From Burkholderiaceae bacterium (lineage in GTDB: Bacteria > Pseudomonadota > Gammaproteobacteria > Burkholderiales > Burkholderiaceae_F), in the NCBI GenBank assembly GCA_013696665.1, contig JACCYC010000359.1:1-13842 (forward strand): a stretch of 13,842 nt of DNA. Direction: 5' to 3'. The notes under the pieces are model-generated. The model searched no databases. It was not told the origin of the DNA and saw nothing but the letters and a program-made list of their open reading frames with translations. How positions within the stretch are numbered: the first letter of the stretch is position 1; the number at the start of each line of letters is the position of its first letter. A program made the position numbers and the translations under genes. Below are positions 6,776-13,842 of this stretch, in pieces.

Positions 6776-7153
6776 TCAGCCGCCGGGATCACTCAAAGCG
6801 ACGTCCAAAGCGATGGGAACGGCTGAACGGTTTGTCCACATCCAACAGTAACCCTGGTCGCTGCCGGCTACGAGGCGACCGCTCGCGTTGCTGACTCCTT
6901 CGCGCCGTTCCGGATACTCGACCTGCTTACCTACGTGATAGTGAATATTGAAATCGGTCGAAGCGGCTGCATTGAACCTCCAGGCAACTGCTTGTCCGGA
7001 TTTCAGATCCGCGCACAGTTCCGCAAACTTTCCGGGCTGCAGGATGAGCCGCTTCTCCACAGTTGATCCCGGACCGAGTTTCACTTCGATCACCTCGGCG
7101 ACTGCCGGAATCGCCATACCCAGGCATGCAATAGCGACGATCAAGTTCCGCAT
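6776..7153 (-). CDS. Small exported protein of unknown function, possible GOLD-like fold
   Basis: 125 residues from the ATG at 7153. The reading frame is open further upstream, but only this start gives a clean signal peptide: Arg2, a hydrophobic core, and an AVA cleavage site before Glu20. The mature protein of about 106 residues looks all-beta. It contains AVAWRFNAA (55-63), FNIHYHVG (68-75) and GYCWMWTN (101-108), then an alternating hydrophobic C-terminal strand. The W-x-F, F-x-I-H-Y-H, G-x-Y-C-W-x-W-x-N order recalls beta-sandwich GOLD-type domains; this is a resemblance I notice, not a tested match. Cys47 and Cys103 could form a disulfide, and His71/His73 could bind metal. It lies 19 bp after the dehydrogenase stop and 38 bp before the cytochrome, so a periplasmic redox or metal-related role with the cytochrome is a guess from context. 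Confidence 0.8.
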   Translation of the reverse strand: MRNLIVAIACLGMAIPAVAEVIEVKLGPGSTVEKRLILQPGKFAELCADLKSGQAVAWRFNAAASTDFNIHYHVGKQVEYPERREGVSNASGRLVAGSDQGYCWMWTNRSAVPIALDVALSDPGG

Positions 7154-7172
7154 AGTGAGGTGGCAAAGGGCC

Positions 7173-10100
7173 TTACGCGAGATGACGCAGTTCTCGCAGC
7201 GCCACCGACAGCATCGCCAGGTCTGCGGACTTGGTATCGGCGAGTTCACTCAACATGCGCTGCGCACGCTCGATCGCAGGCCGCTGCGCGGTCTCCCACG
7301 CGGCGTGCCCACCCGCCTGCATTGCATCGGCGGCGAGTTCGCGCTGCAAGGCTGACAGGTCCTCGGCCAACGAATTCTTTGCCATGCCTTGCCAGTAACC
7401 TTCCGACGAGAGAGCAGCAATTTGCGCGCGAAGGCGCGCAAGCCCAAGTAGCACGGCGATTGCAAAATACGTCGCCGCCACCGCCGCTTCAGATTGACCC
7501 GACGATTCTGCAACCTCTGCGATATCGAGCGCAGCAACCGATACGTCTGACGCCGCCACGGTGAAGGCCAGCTTCGGCGGTACTCCCTGCAGCACCAAAG
7601 CCTGTTCACGTTCAGTGATTGAGGCACGCCATGGCGTCTCAAGCGGCGCCGTTGCGATGAATTCGTACAGGGCCGAGACGACCGGTGCAAGGCGAGCAAT
7701 CGTTGGGTCAATCGGATCGGATAGACGTTGCGAGCGCAGGAACCATGTGGTTGACCGCACTGTGCGTTGCCCCAATGCGATCAGCATTTGCGACTGCACT
7801 TCGTCTGGCACGATATTGTCAAGTGCTTCGATCGCCTGCCAGACCGGCACCAGGCCAAAGACCTCGCGCGTAATGAGGTAAGCGCGCACAACCTGCGGCG
7901 GCGTAACACCCGTGGTTTCCACCAGCCGGTGCACAAAGGTTGCGCCCACCCGGTTGATCATGCTGTTCAACACATGCGTCGAAACAATTTCGCGTCCCAG
8001 CGGATGGCGCGGGATGTAGCCCGCGTACTTCTCCTTTAGCGCCGAAGGAAAATATCGAGCGATCGCAGTGGACACCCACGGGTCCTCGGGCAGATCGGAA
8101 GCGAGCATTTCGTCGAACAGCCACATCTTGGAATACGCAAGCAGGACCGCACGTTCCGGGCTCGTAAGTGGGATCGCCTTCACACGCCTCTCGGCAAGCT
8201 CATCGTCACTTGGCAAAAACTCGATCAAACGATTAAGGCGGCCCTCGCGCTCGAGAAATCGAATGAAGCGGTGCTGCTGATCGAGCAGCCGGACACCCAT
8301 ACGGCCGCTTACGGACAATGATTGCCCCTGGAAATAATTGTCACGCAGTACGAGCAGAGCGACGTCGTCGGTCATCGACACCAGCAAAGCGTTGCGCTGT
8401 TTCTCGGTCAGGTCGCCGTCGACGATCGGCAACGACAGCAGTATCTTGAGATTGACTTCGTGGTCCGACGTGTCAACGCCGGCAGAGTTATCGATCGCAT
8501 CGGTGTAAAGCTTCACTCCACCCAGCGCAGCCTCGATGCGCCCGCATTGCGTGAAACCAAGATTGCCGCCTTCGCCGACGACCTTGCAGCGCAGTTCGGC
8601 ACCGTTGACGCGCAGCACATCGTTGGCGCGGTCGCCAACTTCTGCGTGCGACTCGCGGGTCGCCTTGACGTAAGTGCCAATGCCTCCGTTGTACAAAAGA
8701 TCGACGGGGGCGCGCAGGATTGCCGCGATCAGATCCGCGGGGGTCAACTTTTCCACCGAAATGCCCAGCGCTGCCTGCGCCTGCGGCGAAATGGGAACGG
8801 CTTTTTCGGAACGCGCCCAGATACCCCCGCCGGCAGAGATAAGGCTTTGGTTGTAATCCGCCCATGACGACCGCGGCATCGCAAAAAGGCGCTCACGCTC
8901 GGCGAAGCTGGCAACGACATCGGGTGTTGGATCGATGAATACGTGCCGATGGTCGAATGCAGCGATCAGTCGAATATGCCGAGACTGCAGCATGCCGTTG
9001 CCAAAGACGTCGCCCGACATATCGCCGATACCTACACACGTGAAATCCGTGGCTTGAATGTTGGCGCCGAGTTCGCGAAAGTGGCGCTTGACGCTTTCCC
9101 ACGTACCGCGCGCCGTGATGCCCATTTCCTTATGGTCGTAGCCGGCGCTACCGCCCGATGCAAATGCGTCGCCGAGCCAGAACCCGTACTCCTGGCTGAT
9201 TGCGTTGGCGTAGTCGGAAAATGTAGCAGTGCCTTTATCGGCAGCGACCACGAGGTAGGGATCGTCGCCATCGTGCCGCATGACTTGCGGGGGAGGAACA
9301 ATCGCAGTGCCGATTCGGTTGTCCGTGATATCGAGCAGGCCGCGCAAATAATCCTGATAACACGCGACGCCTTCCTTTAATAAAGCTTCACGATCGGTAG
9401 CCAGGGGCGGCCTCTTCAAGACAAAACCACCCTTACTGCCAACCGGCACGATGACCGTGTTCTTCACCATCTGCGCTTTTACCAATCCAAGCACCTCGGT
9501 GCGAAAGTCCTCGGGCCGGTCAGACCAGCGCAATCCTCCGCGCGCCACTTTGCCGCCGCGCAAGTGCACGCCTTCAAAGCGCGGCGAGTACACAAAGATC
9601 TCCACCATCGGTCGCGGTTCCGGCAATCCTGGAATCCTGGCCGACTCGAGCTTCAGCGATAAAAATGGGCGGCGCGACCCCGCAGCTCCGCTGGCACCCA
9701 CCCCGGTGCGCCAATAATTGGTTCGCAATGTTGCGACGATCAAGGCAAGGTACTGGCGCAGCACGCGGTCTTCGCTCAGGTTCGACACTTTCTCGAGCGC
9801 CTGTTCGATGGCGTTGATCTGGCTCGTTGCTGCTACGCGGTCGCTGCTCGACGCCGCGTGATGCATCGGATCAAACCGCAGCTTAAATAGCGCCACCAAC
9901 ATGCGGGCGATGCGAGGGTGAGTCGACAGCGTTGTTTCGATAAACGTCTGCGAGAGCGCAAACCCGGTTTGCCGCATGACCTTCGCATAGGCGCGCAACA
10001 CAACGATCTCGTCGGCCGATAGTCCGGCACGCAACACCAGACGGTTAAAGTCGTCGTTTTCGACAGCTCCTTCAAACACGCGCGCAAACGATTCTTCGAA

Positions 10101-12020
10101 AAGTGGCGCAATTGCTCCGGCATCGATGTCATCGGTGCCCGCCAGTTGCAGCGAAAAATCGTGCACCCACAAGGGCTCTTCGCCTTCCAGCATTACCTGA
10201 TAGCCGCGCTCCGACAACACACGCACGCCCATTCGTTCGAGCATCGGCAACGAATCGGACAACGCGATCGGTGCGCCTTTACGATACAACTTGAAACCCA
10301 GTCGGCCATGACCCGCGTGGCCTTCGAGCGGCCGATAGAGATTCAGCGCTAGTCCTGCCGGCCCGAAATCATTCCCGCCAAGCGTATCCAGGCGCCGAAT
10401 ATCGGCGACCGCCTGTCGGGGCGAAATGGCTTCTTCGTAGGCAGCCGAAAACGCTGAATGAAAACGCTTGAACAATGGCGCCGCGCGCGCTTCACCTTCT
10501 TCATCGTTAAGCGCCTGCCGCAGCTCATCCTCCCAACGTCGAGCTGCGTCAGCGAGCAGAGCTTCAACTGCACGGCGATCGACATCTCGCACCTTGCCGG
10601 GCGCTGTGCGCACAGTGATATGAATACGCGCCAGGGCGGCGTCAGTGAGCAGCACGTCGAAATCGGCCGTCGAACCGTCAAATGCAGCGATCAAGATTTT
10701 CTGAAACCGGCGCCGCAGCTCGGTGGTGTAATTCTCCCGCGGCACGAAGATCAGGCACGAGACGAAACGCTCGAACGGATCGCGTCGTACAAACAGGCGG
10801 AATCGCTGACGCTCGCCGAGCTGCACGATGCCGGTAGCTGTTTCGTACAACTCGTCTGCGGTGATCTGAAAGAGCTCGTCGCGCGGGTACGTTTCAAGCA
10901 CATGCGCCATCGCCTTGCCAAGATGGCTGCCAGACGCAAGTCCGGAGCGCGCCATGACTTCACTGATCTTGCCGCGCACCAGCGGCACTTCAGCAACGCG
11001 ATTGCTGTAGGCAGACGAGGTAAACAGTCCAACGAAACGATGTTCGCCGGTCACCGCGCCGGCAGCGTCGTAGCGTTTGACGCCGATGTAGTCGATGTAA
11101 CCCGGACGATGCACCGTTGAGCGCGCGTTGGCCTTGGTCACCACGACCATCGGCGACACCGCGCGCGCCGTCGCGCGCGCTTGCGGCGGTAACTCGGAAA
11201 AGCTGGTCGATAACGCCGCGTCGGTTTCAGATTCACGCAAGATGCCCAAGCCGCTTCCAGGCACCAGTCGCAATGCGTCTTCACCGCCCACTGACGCAAG
11301 ATCGTGCTGCCGATAACCGAGCAGCAGCAGGTGATCGGAAGCAAGCCATTGCAGAAACGCACGGTTTTCGGCGACCTCTGGATCCGGCAATGGCGACGCC
11401 TTTCGATCCATCTCCTCGATGACGCCGCGCAGCTGGGCGACCATTGCTTCCCAGTCGCTCGTTGCGGCACGCACGTCGCCGAGCACTCGCTGTATGCCAT
11501 CGGCCAGCTCATTGCGCGCTACCGGATCAGCTATGCGATCCACCTCGAAATGCATGAACGATTCTCGCGGAGCATCGGGGTTTTTTCCGCGCAGATCGAT
11601 CGACTTCAGGGCACCGGTGGCGTCCCGCTCGACGGCAAAGATCGGATGCACGATCAGGTGCAGCGTCAAGCCTTGCCGATTGACCTCCATTGACGCCGAG
11701 TCCACCAGAAACGGCATGTCGTCATTGACGATTTCAACCACTGTATGGCGCGACGACCAACCCGTTTCGCCCGCGCCGGGGTTGAATACACGAATCTTGG
11801 TCGTGCCCGGATCGCGCTTGCGCGCGAATTGCCAGTGAGAAAGCAACGCGCCATATAAATCCTCGACGCTGCGCGACACAATGTCTTCTGGGTCCACGCG
11901 TTCGAAATAGCTGCGCGCGAACGTTGACAACTGCGCTCGTTCCTCGCCCTGATGGCGCTCGTGGATCAGCGCAACGACTGCATCCAAGCGCACATCCCTG
12001 TCCTCTTGCAGCGATGACAT
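7173..12020 (-). CDS. gdhB: NAD-specific glutamate dehydrogenase, large (about 180 kDa) type
   Basis: 1,615 residues, the typical size of the large bacterial NAD-GDH family (Bac_GDH). It oxidatively deaminates L-glutamate to 2-oxoglutarate and ammonium with NAD+, feeding amino-acid carbon into the TCA cycle in the cytoplasm. Start ATG at 12020 is fixed by GGAG at 12026-12029, five bases upstream; the open frame continues upstream but into the divergent nuclease gene. The long N-terminal half is regulatory (ACT-like and helical segments in this family). The catalytic core begins near residue 800: VARGGLRWSDRPEDFRTE, then VPVGSKGGF with Lys863, then GIGDMSGDVFGNG at 997-1009, a YNGGIGTYVK segment and an NSAGVDTSDHEVN segment. 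No frameshift or stop is seen. Known members are hexamers or tetramers regulated by amino acids such as arginine or aspartate; that is not visible here. It is the first gene of a minus-strand group with the exported protein and the cytochrome. Confidence 0.97.
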   Translation of the reverse strand: MSSLQEDRDVRLDAVVALIHERHQGEERAQLSTFARSYFERVDPEDIVSRSVEDLYGALLSHWQFARKRDPGTTKIRVFNPGAGETGWSSRHTVVEIVNDDMPFLVDSASMEVNRQGLTLHLIVHPIFAVERDATGALKSIDLRGKNPDAPRESFMHFEVDRIADPVARNELADGIQRVLGDVRAATSDWEAMVAQLRGVIEEMDRKASPLPDPEVAENRAFLQWLASDHLLLLGYRQHDLASVGGEDALRLVPGSGLGILRESETDAALSTSFSELPPQARATARAVSPMVVVTKANARSTVHRPGYIDYIGVKRYDAAGAVTGEHRFVGLFTSSAYSNRVAEVPLVRGKISEVMARSGLASGSHLGKAMAHVLETYPRDELFQITADELYETATGIVQLGERQRFRLFVRRDPFERFVSCLIFVPRENYTTELRRRFQKILIAAFDGSTADFDVLLTDAALARIHITVRTAPGKVRDVDRRAVEALLADAARRWEDELRQALNDEEGEARAAPLFKRFHSAFSAAYEEAISPRQAVADIRRLDTLGGNDFGPAGLALNLYRPLEGHAGHGRLGFKLYRKGAPIALSDSLPMLERMGVRVLSERGYQVMLEGEEPLWVHDFSLQLAGTDDIDAGAIAPLFEESFARVFEGAVENDDFNRLVLRAGLSADEIVVLRAYAKVMRQTGFALSQTFIETTLSTHPRIARMLVALFKLRFDPMHHAASSSDRVAATSQINAIEQALEKVSNLSEDRVLRQYLALIVATLRTNYWRTGVGASGAAGSRRPFLSLKLESARIPGLPEPRPMVEIFVYSPRFEGVHLRGGKVARGGLRWSDRPEDFRTEVLGLVKAQMVKNTVIVPVGSKGGFVLKRPPLATDREALLKEGVACYQDYLRGLLDITDNRIGTAIVPPPQVMRHDGDDPYLVVAADKGTATFSDYANAISQEYGFWLGDAFASGGSAGYDHKEMGITARGTWESVKRHFRELGANIQATDFTCVGIGDMSGDVFGNGMLQSRHIRLIAAFDHRHVFIDPTPDVVASFAERERLFAMPRSSWADYNQSLISAGGGIWARSEKAVPISPQAQAALGISVEKLTPADLIAAILRAPVDLLYNGGIGTYVKATRESHAEVGDRANDVLRVNGAELRCKVVGEGGNLGFTQCGRIEAALGGVKLYTDAIDNSAGVDTSDHEVNLKILLSLPIVDGDLTEKQRNALLVSMTDDVALLVLRDNYFQGQSLSVSGRMGVRLLDQQHRFIRFLEREGRLNRLIEFLPSDDELAERRVKAIPLTSPERAVLLAYSKMWLFDEMLASDLPEDPWVSTAIARYFPSALKEKYAGYIPRHPLGREIVSTHVLNSMINRVGATFVHRLVETTGVTPPQVVRAYLITREVFGLVPVWQAIEALDNIVPDEVQSQMLIALGQRTVRSTTWFLRSQRLSDPIDPTIARLAPVVSALYEFIATAPLETPWRASITEREQALVLQGVPPKLAFTVAASDVSVAALDIAEVAESSGQSEAAVAATYFAIAVLLGLARLRAQIAALSSEGYWQGMAKNSLAEDLSALQRELAADAMQAGGHAAWETAQRPAIERAQRMLSELADTKSADLAMLSVALRELRHLA

Positions 12021-12081
12021 TAATTCTCCAGCCTTGGCTTTTTCGAAGTATGCACGTGGCGAGTAAACGATAATTGCCGTG
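12021..12081. promoter_or_regulatory. Divergent promoter region between gdhB and nuclease fusion
   Basis: Only 61 bp separate the two start codons, so both promoters must lie here or inside the coding ends. The gdhB Shine-Dalgarno GGAG is at 12026-12029 (minus), next to a short dyad AGCC-AA-GGCT. On the plus strand GATAAT at 12069-12074 matches five of six bases of a -10 box; the -35 position shows no good match. Transcription from it would begin close to the ATG at 12082, giving a nearly leaderless mRNA, which agrees with the missing Shine-Dalgarno for that gene. The promoter is inferred. Confidence 0.35.
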
Positions 12082-13578
12082 ATGTTTGACCCCGCAATTG
12101 CTCCACGCTTTGCCTTTATCGATGTCGAGACGACCGGCTCGAGCCCAACGCGCGAACGCATCACGGAAATCGGCGTGGTGCGCGTCGATTTCGATGGCGA
12201 CTCGGTGCGCGTCGATGAGTGGTGCACGTTGATCAACCCCGGAATTCCGATCCCGTCCGAGATTCAGTGGCTGACGGGCATCACAAACGACATGGTCAAA
12301 TCAGCGCCGTCATTTGTCGACATTGCGCAGCCCTTGTTCGATCTGCTCGAGGGCGCTGTGTTCGTTGCTCACAACGCACACTTCGACTACGGATTTATCC
12401 GCGCGGCGTTTTGCCGCGCAGGGTTGGCGTACACCGCCAGGACGCTTTGCACGGTCCGCCTCAGCCGTTATCTGTATCCGGATCGGGCGCCGCACACACT
12501 GGATGCACTGATAGAGCGCTTCGAAATTTCCGGTGAACAGCGGCATCGCGCTCTTGGTGATGCGCGTGTGCTGTGGCGGTGGGTGCAGAAACTGCGCAAT
12601 CGCCACCAACCTTCTGAACTGAGCGATGCAGTGCGCACATTGCTACGGCGGCCGGCGCTGCCATCGAACCTACCGCCAGATGCGATCGATGCGCTCCCGC
12701 ATGCGCCGGGCGTCTATATCTTCTATGGCTTGAACCAACATCCGATTTACATCGGCAAAAGCATTGATCTACGCTCACGCGTCGCAGCACACTTCAACGC
12801 AGAACATCGCGCAGCGCGCGAACTCCGGTTGTCGCAAGAAGTGCACCGCGTCGATTACGAAGAGACCGCGGGCGAACTCGGAGCGTCGTTGCGCGAATCG
12901 GAACTGATCAAGACCCGGCTGCCTGCGCACAACATCGCATCGCGCCGCAAGTTGAATCAGGTATTACTCAGCTTTGCCAATGACGGACGCGCCGCCACAA
13001 TTCGGTCCAGCGCATTCGATCTTGCACAGCTCGGGAAGTGCTACGGTCCGTTTTCGTCGCGTGCGTCATTGCGGCGCACGTTGGTTGAACTTGCATCCGA
13101 GCATCATCTTTGTTTGAAGATGCTGGGACTCGAAGGCCGCCGCAAAGCCGCCGACGATTCGCCTTGCTTCAATCACCAGTTGCGACGCTGTCGCGGCGCC
13201 TGCGTCGGGTCCGAGGGGCGGGATGAACACAGCGCCCGTCTTGCGGAGCTGATAGCGCAGTGGTTGTTGCCCCCCTGGCCCTACGCCCATGCAGTCGCAC
13301 TCGTCGAGGAAAACGCCGATCGATTTCAGCAACAGTGGCATGTGTTCGATCAATGGTGCTGGCTCGGATCTGTGAAATCGCTCGATGCTGCAGCCAGACT
13401 TGCGCGCTGCGCGCCGCGCGCATTCGAGGCGGACGCCGCGCGTTTATCAGTGCAGGCCATGTCTGACCGTTCGCGCCGGAAGCTAGCTTGGGTGGAGCTA
13501 CCTCGAGCGGACCCACAGGCAACCATCGCCGCCGTATCCGCGGATTGCTTGAGCGAACAAGCGATAACTGAATGCTGA
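12082..13578 (+). CDS. DEDDh 3'-5' exonuclease fused to UvrC/Cho-like GIY-YIG nuclease
   Basis: 498 residues from ATG at 12082 (a GTG at 12079 is the alternative). Residues about 9-172 form a DnaQ/epsilon-type exonuclease with all five catalytic residues: FIDVETTG gives Asp14 and Glu16, HNAHFDYGF gives Asp102, and HRALGD gives His155 and Asp160. After a short linker comes a GIY-YIG domain: PGVYIF (209-214), IYIGKS (223-228), the arginine in DLRSR (229-233), and RESELIK with Glu274. A Cys-rich segment near 362-373 (CFNHQLRRCRGAC) matches the region after the nuclease in Cho/UvrC proteins; the UvrB-binding and helix-hairpin-helix parts of UvrC are absent. Such fusions are known in proteobacteria and actinobacteria and are thought to act in DNA repair: GIY-YIG incision plus exonucleolytic trimming would fit, but this is inference. 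It is a single-gene unit, divergent from gdhB. Confidence 0.93.
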   Translation: MFDPAIAPRFAFIDVETTGSSPTRERITEIGVVRVDFDGDSVRVDEWCTLINPGIPIPSEIQWLTGITNDMVKSAPSFVDIAQPLFDLLEGAVFVAHNAHFDYGFIRAAFCRAGLAYTARTLCTVRLSRYLYPDRAPHTLDALIERFEISGEQRHRALGDARVLWRWVQKLRNRHQPSELSDAVRTLLRRPALPSNLPPDAIDALPHAPGVYIFYGLNQHPIYIGKSIDLRSRVAAHFNAEHRAARELRLSQEVHRVDYEETAGELGASLRESELIKTRLPAHNIASRRKLNQVLLSFANDGRAATIRSSAFDLAQLGKCYGPFSSRASLRRTLVELASEHHLCLKMLGLEGRRKAADDSPCFNHQLRRCRGACVGSEGRDEHSARLAELIAQWLLPPWPYAHAVALVEENADRFQQQWHVFDQWCWLGSVKSLDAAARLARCAPRAFEADAARLSVQAMSDRSRRKLAWVELPRADPQATIAAVSADCLSEQAITEC

Positions 13579-13597
13579 GGCGGGATTTTTTCGCAGA

Positions 13598-13842
13598 CTA
13601 ACGATTAGTTGTCCCGCTTATCGCGAGCGCTTCAGCGGGTGGCTGGACCTGCGGGTAGCGCTCCCGAAAGCGTTTTAGCTCAGCATCGGCCTCTACATGC
13701 CGTCCCTCGCGCCGCAATCGGATGATTCGCTCGAGCCACAGACCTGCAGGCTCGCTCGCTTCGGCGCGCTCTCTTGCCGGCGCAACAGACAGCTGCGCTG
13801 CATCGCTGTCGCCGGCGTCGCGCCGGCTGTCCTGTGCCGCTT
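13598..13842 (-). CDS. C-terminal fragment of an unidentified protein (5' end outside window)
   Basis: The minus strand is open from the window edge to TAG at 13598-13600, giving 80 visible C-terminal residues; the start lies beyond 13842. The first 30 or so are Ala/Asp/Glu/Arg-rich and look disordered. They are followed by a helical, charged motif: LWLERIIRLRREGRHVEADAE then LKRFRERYP. This W-L-x-x-I-x-x-L-R-x-x-G-R-x-x-E-A ... F-R-x-x-Y-P pattern is one I associate with the C-termini of putative anti-sigma-factor or membrane-linked hypothetical proteins, where it looks like a single TPR-type helix pair. The family cannot be fixed from this piece. It is convergent with the nuclease fusion, with 19 bp between the stops. 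Confidence 0.65.
   Translation of the reverse strand, partial: AAQDSRRDAGDSDAAQLSVAPARERAEASEPAGLWLERIIRLRREGRHVEADAELKRFRERYPQVQPPAEALAISGTTNR

Noticed and set aside
7154..7249. Upstream extension of the small exported protein (32 codons)
   Set aside because: It overlaps the 3' end of gdhB, is Cys/Arg-rich, and would bury the signal peptide that begins at the ATG at 7153.
10458..11120. Long open frame antisense to glutamate dehydrogenase (220 codons)
   Set aside because: It mirrors the codon structure of the real gene in GC-rich DNA, has no recognisable domain and no Shine-Dalgarno. Similar shadows occur all along gdhB.
12021..12236. N-terminal extension of glutamate dehydrogenase by 72 codons
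   Set aside because: The extension overlaps the divergent nuclease gene's catalytic exonuclease coding region, is low in family-like sequence, and the GGAG-preceded ATG at 12020 is a better start.
13586..13591. Run of six T's after the nuclease gene as an intrinsic terminator
   Set aside because: No stem-loop can be formed immediately upstream of it on the plus strand.

Overview
The window is a GC-rich, densely packed stretch of bacterial chromosome. It holds nine complete protein genes and one cut off at the right edge. I see no rRNA or tRNA genes, insertion sequences, CRISPR arrays or phage genes. The gene content points to a betaproteobacterium, probably Burkholderiales or a relative: a Bug/TctC-type solute-binding protein, a degenerate-EAL plus HDOD signalling protein, the very large (about 1,600-residue) NAD-dependent glutamate dehydrogenase, and an exonuclease/GIY-YIG nuclease fusion. 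This assignment comes from family knowledge and was not tested by a search.

Layout. 76-1065 (+) is an orphan Bug/TctC periplasmic binding protein. It converges on an HDOD signalling protein (1062-2315, -), and the two stop codons overlap in one TTAA. A divergent intergenic region of about 120 bp with nested inverted repeats separates the HDOD gene from a plus-strand group: a membrane-embedded spermidine-synthase-like protein (2438-4594), a small SET-domain lysine methyltransferase (4629-5147) and a lipoprotein-type alpha/beta hydrolase (5216-6118). Gaps in this group are 34 and 68 bp, and the second gap contains a clear hairpin. A 169-bp convergent spacer with another GC-rich hairpin follows.

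A minus-strand group then reads from right to left: glutamate dehydrogenase (12020-7173), a 125-residue exported protein with a possible GOLD-like fold (7153-6776) and a monohaem c-type cytochrome (6737-6288). Their gaps are 19 and 38 bp, so they are probably co-transcribed. Divergent from the dehydrogenase, with a 61-bp gap, is a DEDDh exonuclease fused to a UvrC/Cho-like GIY-YIG nuclease (12082-13578, +). It converges on the 3' end of an unidentified gene (13598-13842, -).

The functions are mostly core physiology: glutamate catabolism, electron transfer, DNA repair and signalling. No multi-gene defence or biosynthetic system is evident. The less ordinary points are the exported-protein/cytochrome pair downstream of glutamate dehydrogenase, the cytochrome's non-ATG start, the SET methyltransferase beside an atypical aminopropyltransferase-like membrane protein, the two-nuclease fusion, and three structured intergenic regions.
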